Below the pieces are notes generated by a model. That model was not told the DNA's origin, ran no database searches, and worked only from the letters and a program-made list of their open reading frames with translations. Below are positions 28,701 through 39,240 of a stretch of DNA of 40,650 bases, one piece after another; position 1 is the first letter of the stretch; every line of letters starts with the position of its first letter. A program made the translations under genes and the position numbers. The DNA comes from a virus, in the IMG/VR virus record IMGVR_UViG_3300020175_000015, positions 1 through 40,650 of that record. One strand, 5' to 3'.

Positions 28701-31655
28701 TTAACTCCTGTTTACTAGAATAACTAAGTCATTATCTGATATACCTTCAGGTACTATTCCAATTTTTTTCTGAAGATATTTCCTCATTGCTTTTCGACTA
28801 ATCTTTCCTATATCACCATCTGCTGTAACACCTACTTTTTCTTGAGCTGCATACTCATTACGTAACTCTAGCTCTTCAGCTTTTTCTCGCATACCTGCTA
28901 ACTCAAGTAGGTCAATAACCTCTTCCCAACGAGCTTCAGCTATTTTTCTATTGGCTCCACCATTTATAAAATCATTTAATTTGTTGGTTGTGATAGTGTC
29001 TATAGAGGTTTCATCTAAACCTTTATATTCTAAGAAAGCTAGAGCAACTGGCAGAGCATACTTATTATCATTAGCTAACTCAGGATTATTTATCAGATCT
29101 ATAATAATGCCTTGCCTTTTTAAAACATCTTGAACACCTTGGTACGTGTTTTTCCCAGTAATTTGAATTAGACCTCTTCCTCTGTATCTGTTCCCATCAC
29201 CAGATGCGTAGTCTCCATTACCTGTGTCACTATTAGCATATACAGCATTAAATACTTCTTCACCTGTAGCATTAGGTCCCAAACCTACAGCATCCATTCT
29301 ATTTTTCCATACTTCACCACCTACAGCAACAGCATTTTTATAAGTGTATTTTTTCTCAGTAACAGGACCAGCACCTCCTGTTTCAATTGTTATAGCTCCT
29401 TTAAGTAAAGCCTGTTTGATAGGGTTTTTTACAGATTTCTCAATAGCTTTATTAGTTTTTGTAAAAGAGTAAGTTCCTGCTCTAGTAGTAATAGGTTCAT
29501 TACTAGCTTTAGTTATTTCACTAACATTAGATATAGAATTTTGTTGCTCAGATGTAAGAGTACGATCTACAGGTGTTGTCTCTACTGTATCTACTGCAGC
29601 CTCTTGTTCTATAGTAGCAGCTCCACCTGAAAACTGTGTAGGTATAGGCCTACCAAAACCACCCTGTACTTTTTGACCAGGTTGTGCTTGAGGTACAAAC
29701 TCTGCATCTGTTTCAGGAGCAAGACCTACGGTATCAACACTAGGTTCTTCTGCAACAACAGGAACATTTACTTCTTGGTCTTGCTCTATAGTTTCAATTA
29801 CTTTTGCTCTGTCTTCAGGGGCAAGGTTATTGTTAGAACGACCCCTTAACATGTCAGTGTCATCTTGGTATTTAGTAGCTAACGATTCTAGGTTAACCAA
29901 CTTAGAGTCAATTAGTTTAAGGTTGTTTGACAGCTTTAGTACTTTGTTAAAGTCAATACTGAATATGTCTTTAAGTAAGTACCGTGTGTCAAAAGTGTCA
30001 TTAGTGCCTCTCGGCCTAATAGAAGCATCTGGATTAATAGCACCGTTTACCATAGGTGGTAACTGTAAGAACTTTTCTAAACCACCAGCTGCATTAATCT
30101 TACCTTGCATCTCAGCCCAACCAGCTGCACCACCTACAAGTTTATCTTTGTTTTTCTCTATCATTTCATTGTTTAACTGTAACTTGCCTTCAGCATCTGC
30201 CATGACAAGCTGTCCTGCACCAACACCAGCATCTAACCTGTTGTTAAGTTCCAATGATTGTCTTACTCTTTCAGATGACAAAGCAGCTTGAAGAACATCA
30301 TTAGTCTGAGCTGCATTCTGTGGGTCAACACTGTAAACAGCCTCTAGGTTTTTAACAATACTGTTAGATGCAAACTTTGATAACAGCTTTTCACCTAGAA
30401 TATACTCATCACCTTGGGAAGCTACAGCACTACCTGCTACATTTAGACTGGTTAAGAAACTGTTACGAACTTTTTTGTTACCTAGTAAATCATTAGAGGC
30501 TGGAGTCTTAGCACTCTCAGAAAACTTGTCAACTACTGTCTGGTATTCATTTGGATTATCTTTGACAGTTGGTATAGACAAGAGAGAAGGGTTTGTCCCT
30601 GCTACGTCAGCTACAGGTGGTGGAGTAGTTGTATTAAATATTTCTACAAGTTTATCCTCAGTTAAATCTGCACCTGCAATAAAAACCATTGCATCAGCTA
30701 CAGTTTTACCTTCTTTATTGTTTGCCATAATATCTTGAAACTGGCCTATATTTTTACCCTCTTGCATTGCTCTTACAACTGCAATTGTTCCTGCACTAAA
30801 GCCTTCGTTTTGTAGGGCAATTTGTATTGTATCAGCCAACACAGCACTTGGAGTGTCACTTACACCCTTACCTATATCATCAAGAAGACCTGTCATCTGT
30901 TCCATAACAGAATTAATTTTAGGATTACTTTTAAACTGACCGTACTTAGTGGTCATTAGATTTGATACTCCTAATTGGGCAGATAAGAATTCGTTCTTTG
31001 TTACTATACCATCAGCAGCTGCGTCTTTAAAAAAGGATGCAAGTACATCATAGTCAGCCTTAATATTCTTTGACACAGCCGTGTCATCTATAGACTGACC
31101 TAATGCTAACTTTTTATTCTGGATGTTTAATTCATTTTCAAGGCTAGCTTTATCTTTTAACTTATTTAATACAGCATTGTTTACAGACTCAGTTGTAACT
31201 ACCTCACCAGCTGCTTCCAACTCAGACACAACAGAAGGCTTTATAGCTTTGGCAAATTCACCTTTAAGGAGTTCAGCCTTTTCATAATCTTCATTTGTGT
31301 CAAATCCGAAAGAATTAATATCTCGACCTGATAACCCTTCGTATTGATTCTGTATTCCTTGAGGAATCTTGGAATCGTCAATCTTAGATATTTCACGCCT
31401 AGCATCACCAAGTCGTCTATCAAAATCAATTTGATTAATACTGCCTGATTCTTTTAATTGTTCTAAAATATTTAATTCAGTAGGGGAGTTTGCAATTAAA
31501 GACTGCTCGTAGTTTGGTGCACCCTTGGTAGAAGCTGATGGTTGAGCTTTTAGAAATGCACTAGCTAGACCACTAATAGCTCCGATAGCTGATGGTTCCT
31601 CTACAGCTTGTTCAGATATAACTTGTGTCTGTAGATCTTGTTGAAATAATGCCAT
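28701..31655 (-). CDS. Internal virion protein with GH19 lysozyme and peptidoglycan-binding domains
   Basis: 984 residues. The first 700 are helical, low-complexity and coiled-coil-like, with an acidic Pro/Gln linker (640-720). A GH19-like glycosidase domain follows: ITIETGG with probable catalytic Glu758, GDGNRYRGRGLIQITG (about 819-834) and the fold's typical YALPVALAFLE. The last 50 residues (TADGDIGKISRKAMRKYL) resemble a peptidoglycan-binding motif. It most likely cuts the cell wall during DNA entry, as T7 gp16 does with a different enzyme. No separate endolysin gene is seen, so it might also serve in lysis. ATG after AAGGAATCACA. Confidence 0.75.
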   Translation of the reverse strand: MALFQQDLQTQVISEQAVEEPSAIGAISGLASAFLKAQPSASTKGAPNYEQSLIANSPTELNILEQLKESGSINQIDFDRRLGDARREISKIDDSKIPQGIQNQYEGLSGRDINSFGFDTNEDYEKAELLKGEFAKAIKPSVVSELEAAGEVVTTESVNNAVLNKLKDKASLENELNIQNKKLALGQSIDDTAVSKNIKADYDVLASFFKDAAADGIVTKNEFLSAQLGVSNLMTTKYGQFKSNPKINSVMEQMTGLLDDIGKGVSDTPSAVLADTIQIALQNEGFSAGTIAVVRAMQEGKNIGQFQDIMANNKEGKTVADAMVFIAGADLTEDKLVEIFNTTTPPPVADVAGTNPSLLSIPTVKDNPNEYQTVVDKFSESAKTPASNDLLGNKKVRNSFLTSLNVAGSAVASQGDEYILGEKLLSKFASNSIVKNLEAVYSVDPQNAAQTNDVLQAALSSERVRQSLELNNRLDAGVGAGQLVMADAEGKLQLNNEMIEKNKDKLVGGAAGWAEMQGKINAAGGLEKFLQLPPMVNGAINPDASIRPRGTNDTFDTRYLLKDIFSIDFNKVLKLSNNLKLIDSKLVNLESLATKYQDDTDMLRGRSNNNLAPEDRAKVIETIEQDQEVNVPVVAEEPSVDTVGLAPETDAEFVPQAQPGQKVQGGFGRPIPTQFSGGAATIEQEAAVDTVETTPVDRTLTSEQQNSISNVSEITKASNEPITTRAGTYSFTKTNKAIEKSVKNPIKQALLKGAITIETGGAGPVTEKKYTYKNAVAVGGEVWKNRMDAVGLGPNATGEEVFNAVYANSDTGNGDYASGDGNRYRGRGLIQITGKNTYQGVQDVLKRQGIIIDLINNPELANDNKYALPVALAFLEYKGLDETSIDTITTNKLNDFINGGANRKIAEARWEEVIDLLELAGMREKAEELELRNEYAAQEKVGVTADGDIGKISRKAMRKYLQKKIGIVPEGISDNDLVILVNRS

Positions 31656-31664
31656 TGTGATTCC

Positions 31665-34600
31665 TTATTGTACGGTTTTTCGAAGCTGTTCTGCTTCCAT
31701 GTTACGGCCTAATCTTTGTAATTGTTTAATTCTTTCAAAGGTTGTAGTCTCTGTAAAGCCCCTGTATACTTGAAGCCTTAGTTTATCTTGTAGATCAGGC
31801 TCTAGTCCTGTCATATAACTAATAGAATAATCAATACTTCTCTTTACATCATTAGCTCTTTCAGCATTACCCTCTTCAATAGCTCTCCAGTATTTATTAA
31901 TAAGAGGACTAATTTCTTTTGATAGCTTACGGTATGTCTTGTTACCATTAAAAATAACATCCTTTGCATCATAAACTTGTTGTACTTCCTCTAAAGGTAT
32001 ACCTAAACCTGTAAATATAATATCTAAGGCATTATACTTAAAGTCAACTTCCCCACCTTTTCTAGATATATAAGCCTTGTCTACAAACATACCTCTTACT
32101 TTTTCAATGTTGTCAATAAATTTAATATTACGTATTAGTTCTAAAGTTTCTTTTTCTATCTGTATTGGGTCACGTCTGATAATAGAACCTATCCATTGCC
32201 CAAAGTCAGCAACAAGATCCCCAGAGGCTCCACCACCAGCACCTAGTAAGTTTTCTCCAAGAGTACCATCCCTATAGTTACGGAATGTTTGCATGACACC
32301 ATCACCTAAACCTACACGACTAGCTAGAGCTATCTCAGGTACATCCTCTCCACCTGCCCAAGCAAACAAAGCATCAGGTACTCCGTTCTTAACTAGACGG
32401 AATGAGTCAGAACCTGGTTCTATTTGCATATTCTCTGGTAGATATGAGTTAAGTGTTTCAACGGCAGGAACTGCATTACTAATACCCATACCTGTTGTAC
32501 CCCAGAATGGTCCCATCATAACAGCAAGTTTCATTCTTTCAGCAGGTGTTAAGTCTTTACCTATAAAGATACCTTCGAAGGCTCTAAGCATAAAGGAATA
32601 AAACTGAGTAGGTACTCTTAGTATACCTTGTTGTATTTCAGAACGACTCATGTTTGTCATGTTAAGAGTGTATGCTTGTTCTTTATTTGACACCCAAGTA
32701 CGCCCCTCTTCAGAGAGTAAGCTCTTACCTTTGTTAGCTGCCTTCCACTTACGAACAGCTACACCGTAGGCTGACACACGAGAAATCTGTTCACCCTTAT
32801 TAAAGAAGAACATACCCATGTTCATTCCTTTTTCCCAAGCCTTGCTTAATGTTTTAGCAGCTGCTCTATCATCTTGTTTAGAAAATACAGAAGAAGCCTT
32901 TGTAGCTCTTTGGTAACCTTCAGAAATGTTAGTAGGGTCAACTTCATAACGAGCCATGTCTATAAACAGTTGGCGTACTTCTTTAGACTCAGCCTTAGAA
33001 TAATTAAATGCTTTACCAAATCTTTCAAGAAAAATATCTAAGGGTTTACCACTCAAGTCTAAAGAACTATACAAGTATTTACCCATAGCAACACCCTTGA
33101 TACCATCATCAAGACCTGCCATAGCAACCATTGGTATAACCTGTACAGACTGTAATACCATTTGGAATGGATCAAGTAGAAATGTTTTCTTAAAGCCGTA
33201 GTTGTTTAGAATATGAGTAGGATTAGAAGGGTTAAACTTCTTACCAGTTGCATCATAGATAAAGTTAGACATGTCGTCAGCTATACGCATAACCCATGCG
33301 TCACCAAATCCATCACCACCCATTCTTAAATCTGCAATTCTTTTACGTTCGTATATCTTATTTATTATTTCATTTTTAGTTTTGTCAGGTAACCATGTGT
33401 TAATGTTATCGTAGTAAGAAGCATAGTCAGTGTTAGAACTATTAGAATCTGCTATTTGTTTAATCTTCTTACCCAGTGAAATCTTAACAGCCTGGGTATA
33501 CTTACTAAAACCTAACTGTCTGTTGACACTATTGGTTTGGAAAAGGATACTATTTAATGGGTTGTCATTTACAGTAGCAGCACCATGTCCATAGTGAGTT
33601 AGAGGTTCGTCATTACGTTTATTGACAAAAGAATGGAAGTCGTCTAAAGAACCATTAGGAATAAAAGCATCTGCGTTTGCACCCATAAACACATTTTCGT
33701 TACGAGCCTTACTGCTAAACGTAACCTCATCACCCTCTACGTCTATCTTGTTTTTTGTGAACCACTTCTCAGCATCTTCCTTTAAGTTTAAGCTTGTGTT
33801 CCAAGAATTATTTTCCTGAACAATTTCATCTGTTAACCTACCAGCTCTAAGTGCCTTATATATTTCTGTCATCTCTTTAACAGCCTTAGCTGATGTCTTA
33901 GGTGAACTAGCAGACAGTACTACATTAACAGGTTTACCATTCTTATCGAGTAAAACTATAAACTCTGTAGCTTCAGGGTTTACTCTGGGACCACCAGCAT
34001 TGTAGCCCATAGCATCTTCTATCTCAAGAGGTTTAACTACGTCAGTATCTACTACGTATTTAACACCACCCATGTCCATGTCTACTTCAAAAACGTTAGC
34101 CATAGGTCCGTCATAGTCAGCCTTGGTAAACTTAGCACCTGAACTTGCATCTATAAATAATTCGTTATCTGGTAAGTCGTCTATATCTACAGGTTTACCA
34201 GCTAAGAACTTTTGCTCACCGTTAAGTATAGTAGAAATTCTACGGTAACCTTCTCTATGAAGACTCCTGACTAAACCTGTAGCACGTACAATGTAGTTGT
34301 AATCACCTAGATCAACAGTAGCCTGATAAGCATCTACAACTTTCTGGGATGGGGCTTTACCTTTGTTGTCAGCTTTCCACATATCTATGAAATCATCTGT
34401 AGTGTACCAAGTTCTTTGAGAGGCTAGGTCACCTGACTGTAGTCTTGCAACAATAGCACCAATCTGTTCGTACTCATCACCTGACACCCTACCTAATTTA
34501 TCAAGCATTGTCTTGGATATTTGGGTCAGACGTACTGAACCACTCTCAGCCCTATTAGCTAGGTTAGTTAAGTTAGCATTGTCCCTTAGATAAGCACCTG

Positions 34601-36080
34601 TTAGATTAAGCCTACCAAATACTGCAGCATTAGCTCTGCTTATCTTACCCTCGATGTTTCTAAGAAGAGATACTTTACTTTCAGGTGTATACTTCCAAGC
34701 CTCATCAAATTTATTTACATCTACAAACTCGTCAAGGTCTAGTGCTTCATCATATGATATAGCCCACTTGTTGTTAGCTTCATCAATAGGAATGACAGAT
34801 GCTTCTGGGACATCAGCAGCATACTTCTCTGCTGTCTTCTTTGTTACTGGTAAACCTGTACGTGGGTTACCCATGATTATAGAAATTTTATTAAGGTTGT
34901 AGTCTATCTTGGTGTCAATCATAGACTTGTTAAGCTTCTTTTGTAATCCCTCAACTCTTTTGGTAATGTAAGTAGTTAGCTGACCTTCATCTATTACCTT
35001 ACCCAAGGCTGTGTTAACGTACTCAAAAGCTTCTTGAGCTATTCTAGTAGCAGTCTGACTCTTAGCAGCTGAGGCAGCTATAGGTCTTACAGGTGCTTTA
35101 TCACCAACAGGATCTACCATACTTGGTCCCATAGATGCTAAGTTCTCAGGTTCATCTGTACGTTTAGCAATGTTCTCAGCAACTTCTGTAGCTGCGTCAG
35201 GTCCTGCAAGAGCACCAGCACGAGTAGAAGCTGTAGGTGAGTTACTTATACCATTTATAATTTTAGCTATTTTACGTGCTTCGTTTACAGAAGATGCTGT
35301 CTTAACTACAGTCTTACCTGCAAAACCTGCAAGTGGAATAAGATCTATAGCACCAAGAACAGCATCACCAAATGCTTTGTCATCGTTACCTAGTTTAGTA
35401 GCAGCTGCTAGCAACTCTTGTAAAGCAAAAGGGTTATCACTAAAGAGAAAACCTTCTTCAAGGTAATCCTCTATCCTTGTGTCAAGGAATATCTCAAAGT
35501 CTTGTACTGACATGTTTGAAGAAATTGCATGGGCAAACTCATGGTTAACAGAACTAGGTTTAAGTGTCATCTGTTCCCAAGCACCTATAGGAAAGTTCCT
35601 AAGTATGTAACGATCAAACCAGTTAGCTACAGTACCAGTACCTGTCTTAGCAGCATTGTCTTCTATAGCATCCTGAAGTTTCTCTACTGTAAGCTGATAC
35701 TTTATAGATGCCAAGTTAGCTGCTTCGTTAAGTGCAGGGTTCTTCATAGCCTGAAAGGAATTATCAAAGAAGTCACCTAGTGCAATTAACTCAGAACCTT
35801 TAGCTGACTGATCAGCAAGTTCCTCAGCCTTTTCTTCTACAGTTTGTTCCTCTACTTGTAAGTTACTTACAGCTTCCATAAGAGTTGTTGTAACAATCTC
35901 TGAGACACCAGCACGTACATCAGGTAACTCTTCAGGTAAACTACCTGTAGCACCAAGGACAGCCGTATCTCTACGTTCAGTAGCAGCAGACTTAGGATTA
36001 GGTACAGCAGTTTCGTAAACTACTTCGTCATCCCCAAGTACTTTTGCTTCAATGTTTTCTTCACCTAAAGTAACAGCCAT
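31665..36080 (-). CDS. Giant internal virion (DNA-ejection) protein
   Basis: 1471 residues, similar in size and genome position to T7 gp16. It is acidic and Ala-rich at the N-terminus, mixed in the middle, and rich in basic helical segments toward the C-terminus. The sequence NHEFAHAISS at 179-188 contains HEFAH, a zinc-protease type HExxH. Whether it is functional is unknown, since I see no clear third ligand. The protein probably enters the host with the DNA and helps build the ejection channel. ATG at 36080, nine bases past AGAAAG. Confidence 0.7.
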   Translation of the reverse strand: MAVTLGEENIEAKVLGDDEVVYETAVPNPKSAATERRDTAVLGATGSLPEELPDVRAGVSEIVTTTLMEAVSNLQVEEQTVEEKAEELADQSAKGSELIALGDFFDNSFQAMKNPALNEAANLASIKYQLTVEKLQDAIEDNAAKTGTGTVANWFDRYILRNFPIGAWEQMTLKPSSVNHEFAHAISSNMSVQDFEIFLDTRIEDYLEEGFLFSDNPFALQELLAAATKLGNDDKAFGDAVLGAIDLIPLAGFAGKTVVKTASSVNEARKIAKIINGISNSPTASTRAGALAGPDAATEVAENIAKRTDEPENLASMGPSMVDPVGDKAPVRPIAASAAKSQTATRIAQEAFEYVNTALGKVIDEGQLTTYITKRVEGLQKKLNKSMIDTKIDYNLNKISIIMGNPRTGLPVTKKTAEKYAADVPEASVIPIDEANNKWAISYDEALDLDEFVDVNKFDEAWKYTPESKVSLLRNIEGKISRANAAVFGRLNLTGAYLRDNANLTNLANRAESGSVRLTQISKTMLDKLGRVSGDEYEQIGAIVARLQSGDLASQRTWYTTDDFIDMWKADNKGKAPSQKVVDAYQATVDLGDYNYIVRATGLVRSLHREGYRRISTILNGEQKFLAGKPVDIDDLPDNELFIDASSGAKFTKADYDGPMANVFEVDMDMGGVKYVVDTDVVKPLEIEDAMGYNAGGPRVNPEATEFIVLLDKNGKPVNVVLSASSPKTSAKAVKEMTEIYKALRAGRLTDEIVQENNSWNTSLNLKEDAEKWFTKNKIDVEGDEVTFSSKARNENVFMGANADAFIPNGSLDDFHSFVNKRNDEPLTHYGHGAATVNDNPLNSILFQTNSVNRQLGFSKYTQAVKISLGKKIKQIADSNSSNTDYASYYDNINTWLPDKTKNEIINKIYERKRIADLRMGGDGFGDAWVMRIADDMSNFIYDATGKKFNPSNPTHILNNYGFKKTFLLDPFQMVLQSVQVIPMVAMAGLDDGIKGVAMGKYLYSSLDLSGKPLDIFLERFGKAFNYSKAESKEVRQLFIDMARYEVDPTNISEGYQRATKASSVFSKQDDRAAAKTLSKAWEKGMNMGMFFFNKGEQISRVSAYGVAVRKWKAANKGKSLLSEEGRTWVSNKEQAYTLNMTNMSRSEIQQGILRVPTQFYSFMLRAFEGIFIGKDLTPAERMKLAVMMGPFWGTTGMGISNAVPAVETLNSYLPENMQIEPGSDSFRLVKNGVPDALFAWAGGEDVPEIALASRVGLGDGVMQTFRNYRDGTLGENLLGAGGGASGDLVADFGQWIGSIIRRDPIQIEKETLELIRNIKFIDNIEKVRGMFVDKAYISRKGGEVDFKYNALDIIFTGLGIPLEEVQQVYDAKDVIFNGNKTYRKLSKEISPLINKYWRAIEEGNAERANDVKRSIDYSISYMTGLEPDLQDKLRLQVYRGFTETTTFERIKQLQRLGRNMEAEQLRKTVQ

Positions 36081-36091
36081 TATTATTCTTT

Positions 36092-36508
36092 CTATGGAAA
36101 TATCTTTTTAAGACCAGCACTAATATCATCACTATTTGCAAAGGCTTGCATACCTAAACCAGCTACAGCACCTGCTGTTTGTGCTCTACTTTGAGCCATT
36201 GTTATTTCTTGGGATAACCCTGACATCTGACCTGCAAAGCCAAGGTTACCACCTAACTGTGATGACAAAGAAGCTTGACCACCAGCTAGACCTGAGCCAC
36301 CTGTCACTCCCATAGCCCCAGCCTGTACCTGTGACTGTGCTCTACGTATCTGTGCTTCACGTATAGCCTGACGTTGGCTACGCCTAGCTGACAGCCCTTG
36401 TTGACGCCTTTGTGCTGCTGAGGCTTCTTGCCCTTGTTTAATACTTACTGCTGTACCTGCTACAGCTGCTACACCTGCAATTGCTGCTATTACTGGGGCT
36501 GTGGGCAT
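36092..36508 (-). CDS. Internal virion protein (T7 gp14-like)
   Basis: 138 residues, Ala/Gly/Gln-rich. The N-terminus is hydrophobic (APVIAAIAGVAAVAGTAV, 4-21), then a Gln/Arg-rich helix (about 25-60) and a Gly/Ala/Ser-rich low-complexity tail. This profile and the order gp12-gp13-gp14-like match the small core protein that inserts into the outer membrane during T7 ejection. ATG follows AGGAGTAAAGT. Confidence 0.65.
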   Translation of the reverse strand: MPTAPVIAAIAGVAAVAGTAVSIKQGQEASAAQRRQQGLSARRSQRQAIREAQIRRAQSQVQAGAMGVTGGSGLAGGQASLSSQLGGNLGFAGQMSGLSQEITMAQSRAQTAGAVAGLGMQAFANSDDISAGLKKIFP

Positions 36509-36511
36509 ACT

Positions 36512-36817
36512 TTACTCCTTAAATCTGTAAACAAAATATTCATTATCTTTTCCTACATACTCAAAATTTAACATATGTAGAAGTTTATTTATTTTACTCT
36601 CTGGTTCTACAGCTGCAAAGATTGCTTTGTAGCCTATTGTTTTAAAAAACACCCACCATTCAGATAACATAGTCTTCATTTCTACTAGGACTTCTTTTGT
36701 CATCTTATCTATAGTAGGTAAGTGTAATATAATAAACTCTTCGTTGTACTCTAACCTTATACTAAAACATGATCCTTTAATTCCATCTAAACTTTTAGAA
36801 ACGGGTATTGACTGCAT
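36512..36817 (-). CDS. T7 gp13-like small virion-assembly protein, GNAT-like
   Basis: 101 residues from the ATG at 36817, with GGAA six bases upstream. An in-frame TTG four codons earlier is rejected. Strand-helix order with EYVGKDNEYFVYRF at the C-terminus resembles the trimmed N-acetyltransferase-like fold found at this position in T7-like phages, between tail tube B and the gp14-like gene. No acetyl-CoA loop is obvious. It overlaps the tail tube gene by 23 bases. Confidence 0.55.
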   Translation of the reverse strand: MQSIPVSKSLDGIKGSCFSIRLEYNEEFIILHLPTIDKMTKEVLVEMKTMLSEWWVFFKTIGYKAIFAAVEPESKINKLLHMLNFEYVGKDNEYFVYRFKE

Positions 36818-38966
36818 TAAGTATTCCAAAGCCTAACAGTACAAAATCTTTACCTTGTTCACTCTCGAACCTAAGGCGCATACTGCGACCATGACCTCTC
36901 ATTTTTAGCCGTGTGGTTACGACTTTTTCAGGATAGTCCCATGTGCCTAAGCTGGACTCGTTAACAACAGGAGTATACTTTAGTCTGTATGCCTGTTGTG
37001 GTGATGATGACGTGTTAGTACGGAAGTCCCAGTATGATGACACCAATAGAGATGACTCTCTTACAGGATCGTAACCTGCTGTATCACTGCCTGAGAACCC
37101 TGTCTCTGTAGGACGTAAGTAAACCTGTACGTAAGGTGCATTCTTCTTAAGTATTAGGTCACCCATGAAGTCGTACCCTGCCTCAGCAAAGGAGCTGTAG
37201 TTTGTGTCACCCCAATCTAAGAAATCAGTACCTGAGAACAAACCCATTGTCATCTTACCTGTAGCACCATCGAAGACCATCAGTACGATAGCTGCATCTG
37301 CTTGTGACAATTCTGTTAGCTGTGATACCACAACATCGTCACCACCTGATGTAATAACATCTGCACCAACTGAAGTAATGACATCATTCTCTACAAAGTT
37401 AGAACCAAAGCCAGGGTAGTATTCAGCACCTAGTATGTAATCAGGATTGCTTGCACTGTCAGATATAGTCCAAGGATAGAACGATTGTAGATTAACATCA
37501 AGAGTCAATACTTTATTCTTCTTGTTACCTACAGTCTCACCATTGTTAGGATAAAACCAGTGTACTCTCTTGTTGGTCTCATCGTACACAGCTGTACATT
37601 CTCTACGAGCATTGCCGTCGATAGCTTCAAAGAAAGTCTGTATAGTACCAATACTAATATTGTTAGCCTTAGCTCTACCTGATACCTCATCAAAGCTTAG
37701 AGTTTGGATACCATGCTTAGACCACCAGATAGGTACACCCTCTACACTGACAAAAGCTTTAGGGTTGTTTAGACCTACCTGAGATACTCTTGAGATAGAA
37801 TACTCTGTGGCTTTGAATACACCGTCAACACCTTTGATCTGCCATACGCCGTTCTCAGCAAATACAAAGATAGAACTTTCGAATGCATGTAGTTTTAAAA
37901 TGTTAGATGCTTCAGGTATTGATATGACACCACCGTCAGTAGCTAGTAGATCACTGATCTCCTCTGATGTTGGGTCATTCTGTTGGTAACACCGTGTAAC
38001 TTCTGTCATGTTGTCTAGGTATTTAGAGAACAAGATTTTACCTGAGTTCTTTGAGCTTGTCAAACCTGCATAAAACACACGACCTGAGAATGTAGCTACA
38101 GCTTTAAACCTACTGGTTTCATTCTCTGTTGTAATACCTGCAATACCTGATGCTTCACTACGGTTCTTCGAGAAGAAGTCTAGTATGAAGCTACCGTTAC
38201 CTGTTAGAGTTGATCCTGTAAATACTTTTTTCCATTCAGATTCACTAAAGTTACCATCTGCATTCTTACCTGAGTACCAAGGATGGGTCAGAGGTGGGTA
38301 CTTAGTACTGTTGTAAGATCTGTAAGTAGCTAAAGCTGCAGATCCTTTTTCACCTGTCCAACCAGCATTAGCTGTGTCATACTGACGGTTGGTGTCAGGG
38401 TCTAGTAAGTCTGAAGCATATGTAAGGGTGTCACCTAACCACTCAAAGTCTCTTACTCTAGGAGATATTTGGTACGTTGTAATTGTATTTGCATCTGAAT
38501 CATACGTTATGTAGAACGGTTCGATAGCTTCAGATGTGACAACTAAGTTACCATTTATAGTATCCATCTCAACTTTAGCTAGACCTGGACCTACACTACC
38601 TGAGAAGTTAAAGTCATTAAGGTTTACAGAAAAGCTTTCTTCTTTACCTGAGTAAGGTTCTGAAGCTGTGTTATAGAAGTGTAGTGTTATTCCACTTTGT
38701 ACAACTAGAAAGTCTAACCCTGCTACACCACCAGCATTGTGCCATCTACCTGTTGTAAATACAAACGAACCGTTCAGTGTGAATGATGAGTTAATATTGT
38801 TAGTCTCTAACTTAGCAGCCAACCTACGTCTACGAGAGCCATCTCTTTCGAGAAGACAATTAGATTCGTCAATAGATGCGTCTTGAGGGAATGTTAGCTC
38901 ACCAGCTTCCGTCACCAGTCCCTTGATGAACGTGTTCACTACCTTCTGACTTAATCTCTGCGGCAT
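36795..38966 (-). CDS. Tail tubular protein B (nozzle, T7 gp12-like)
   Basis: 723 residues. The start MPQRLSQKVVNTFIKGLV then GELTFPQDASIDESNCLL then GSRRRRLAAK is characteristic of podoviral tail nozzle proteins. The rest is beta-rich, with repeated short strands and TSSKNSGKILFSKYLDN-like turns. It forms the distal tail tube below tail tube A and carries fibres. Its first 68 bases overlap the previous small gene, and its end overlaps the gp13-like gene. Confidence 0.85.
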   Translation of the reverse strand: MPQRLSQKVVNTFIKGLVTEAGELTFPQDASIDESNCLLERDGSRRRRLAAKLETNNINSSFTLNGSFVFTTGRWHNAGGVAGLDFLVVQSGITLHFYNTASEPYSGKEESFSVNLNDFNFSGSVGPGLAKVEMDTINGNLVVTSEAIEPFYITYDSDANTITTYQISPRVRDFEWLGDTLTYASDLLDPDTNRQYDTANAGWTGEKGSAALATYRSYNSTKYPPLTHPWYSGKNADGNFSESEWKKVFTGSTLTGNGSFILDFFSKNRSEASGIAGITTENETSRFKAVATFSGRVFYAGLTSSKNSGKILFSKYLDNMTEVTRCYQQNDPTSEEISDLLATDGGVISIPEASNILKLHAFESSIFVFAENGVWQIKGVDGVFKATEYSISRVSQVGLNNPKAFVSVEGVPIWWSKHGIQTLSFDEVSGRAKANNISIGTIQTFFEAIDGNARRECTAVYDETNKRVHWFYPNNGETVGNKKNKVLTLDVNLQSFYPWTISDSASNPDYILGAEYYPGFGSNFVENDVITSVGADVITSGGDDVVVSQLTELSQADAAIVLMVFDGATGKMTMGLFSGTDFLDWGDTNYSSFAEAGYDFMGDLILKKNAPYVQVYLRPTETGFSGSDTAGYDPVRESSLLVSSYWDFRTNTSSSPQQAYRLKYTPVVNESSLGTWDYPEKVVTTRLKMRGHGRSMRLRFESEQGKDFVLLGFGILNAVNTRF

Positions 38967-39240
38967 CTTGTTTTTTCCGTTCTTGTCTAGCTTTACTGAA
39001 ATTGTCTCTTCGGACTGTGGGGGTTTCTTTTCTGTTTCTTACATACTTTTCTACAGCTTGTTTAGCTTTTAGGAGACTTGTGTAATTACCACTAAGGTCA
39101 GCAGGTGGACTACCTTTAGTAAACTTAATCTCAAAGAATACAAACCCATTGTTTGCTTTCTGTATTATAATGTCAGTGTTAAGCTTGTTAGTTTTGCAAA
39201 CACACTTTTGGTTTTGTGTGTCTTCAATAAATTCAATCAT
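38899..39240 (-). CDS. Small protein between tail tube genes, unknown function
   Basis: 113 residues. Mixed strand and helix in the first 65, then a very basic stretch (VRNRKETPTVRRDNFSKARQ) and a polar C-terminus. Its ATG shares a base with the tail tube A stop (TAATG), and its last 68 bases are shared with tail tube B in another frame. A virion or assembly role is inferred from position only. Confidence 0.55.
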   Translation of the reverse strand: MIEFIEDTQNQKCVCKTNKLNTDIIIQKANNGFVFFEIKFTKGSPPADLSGNYTSLLKAKQAVEKYVRNRKETPTVRRDNFSKARQERKKQDAAEIKSEGSEHVHQGTGDGSW

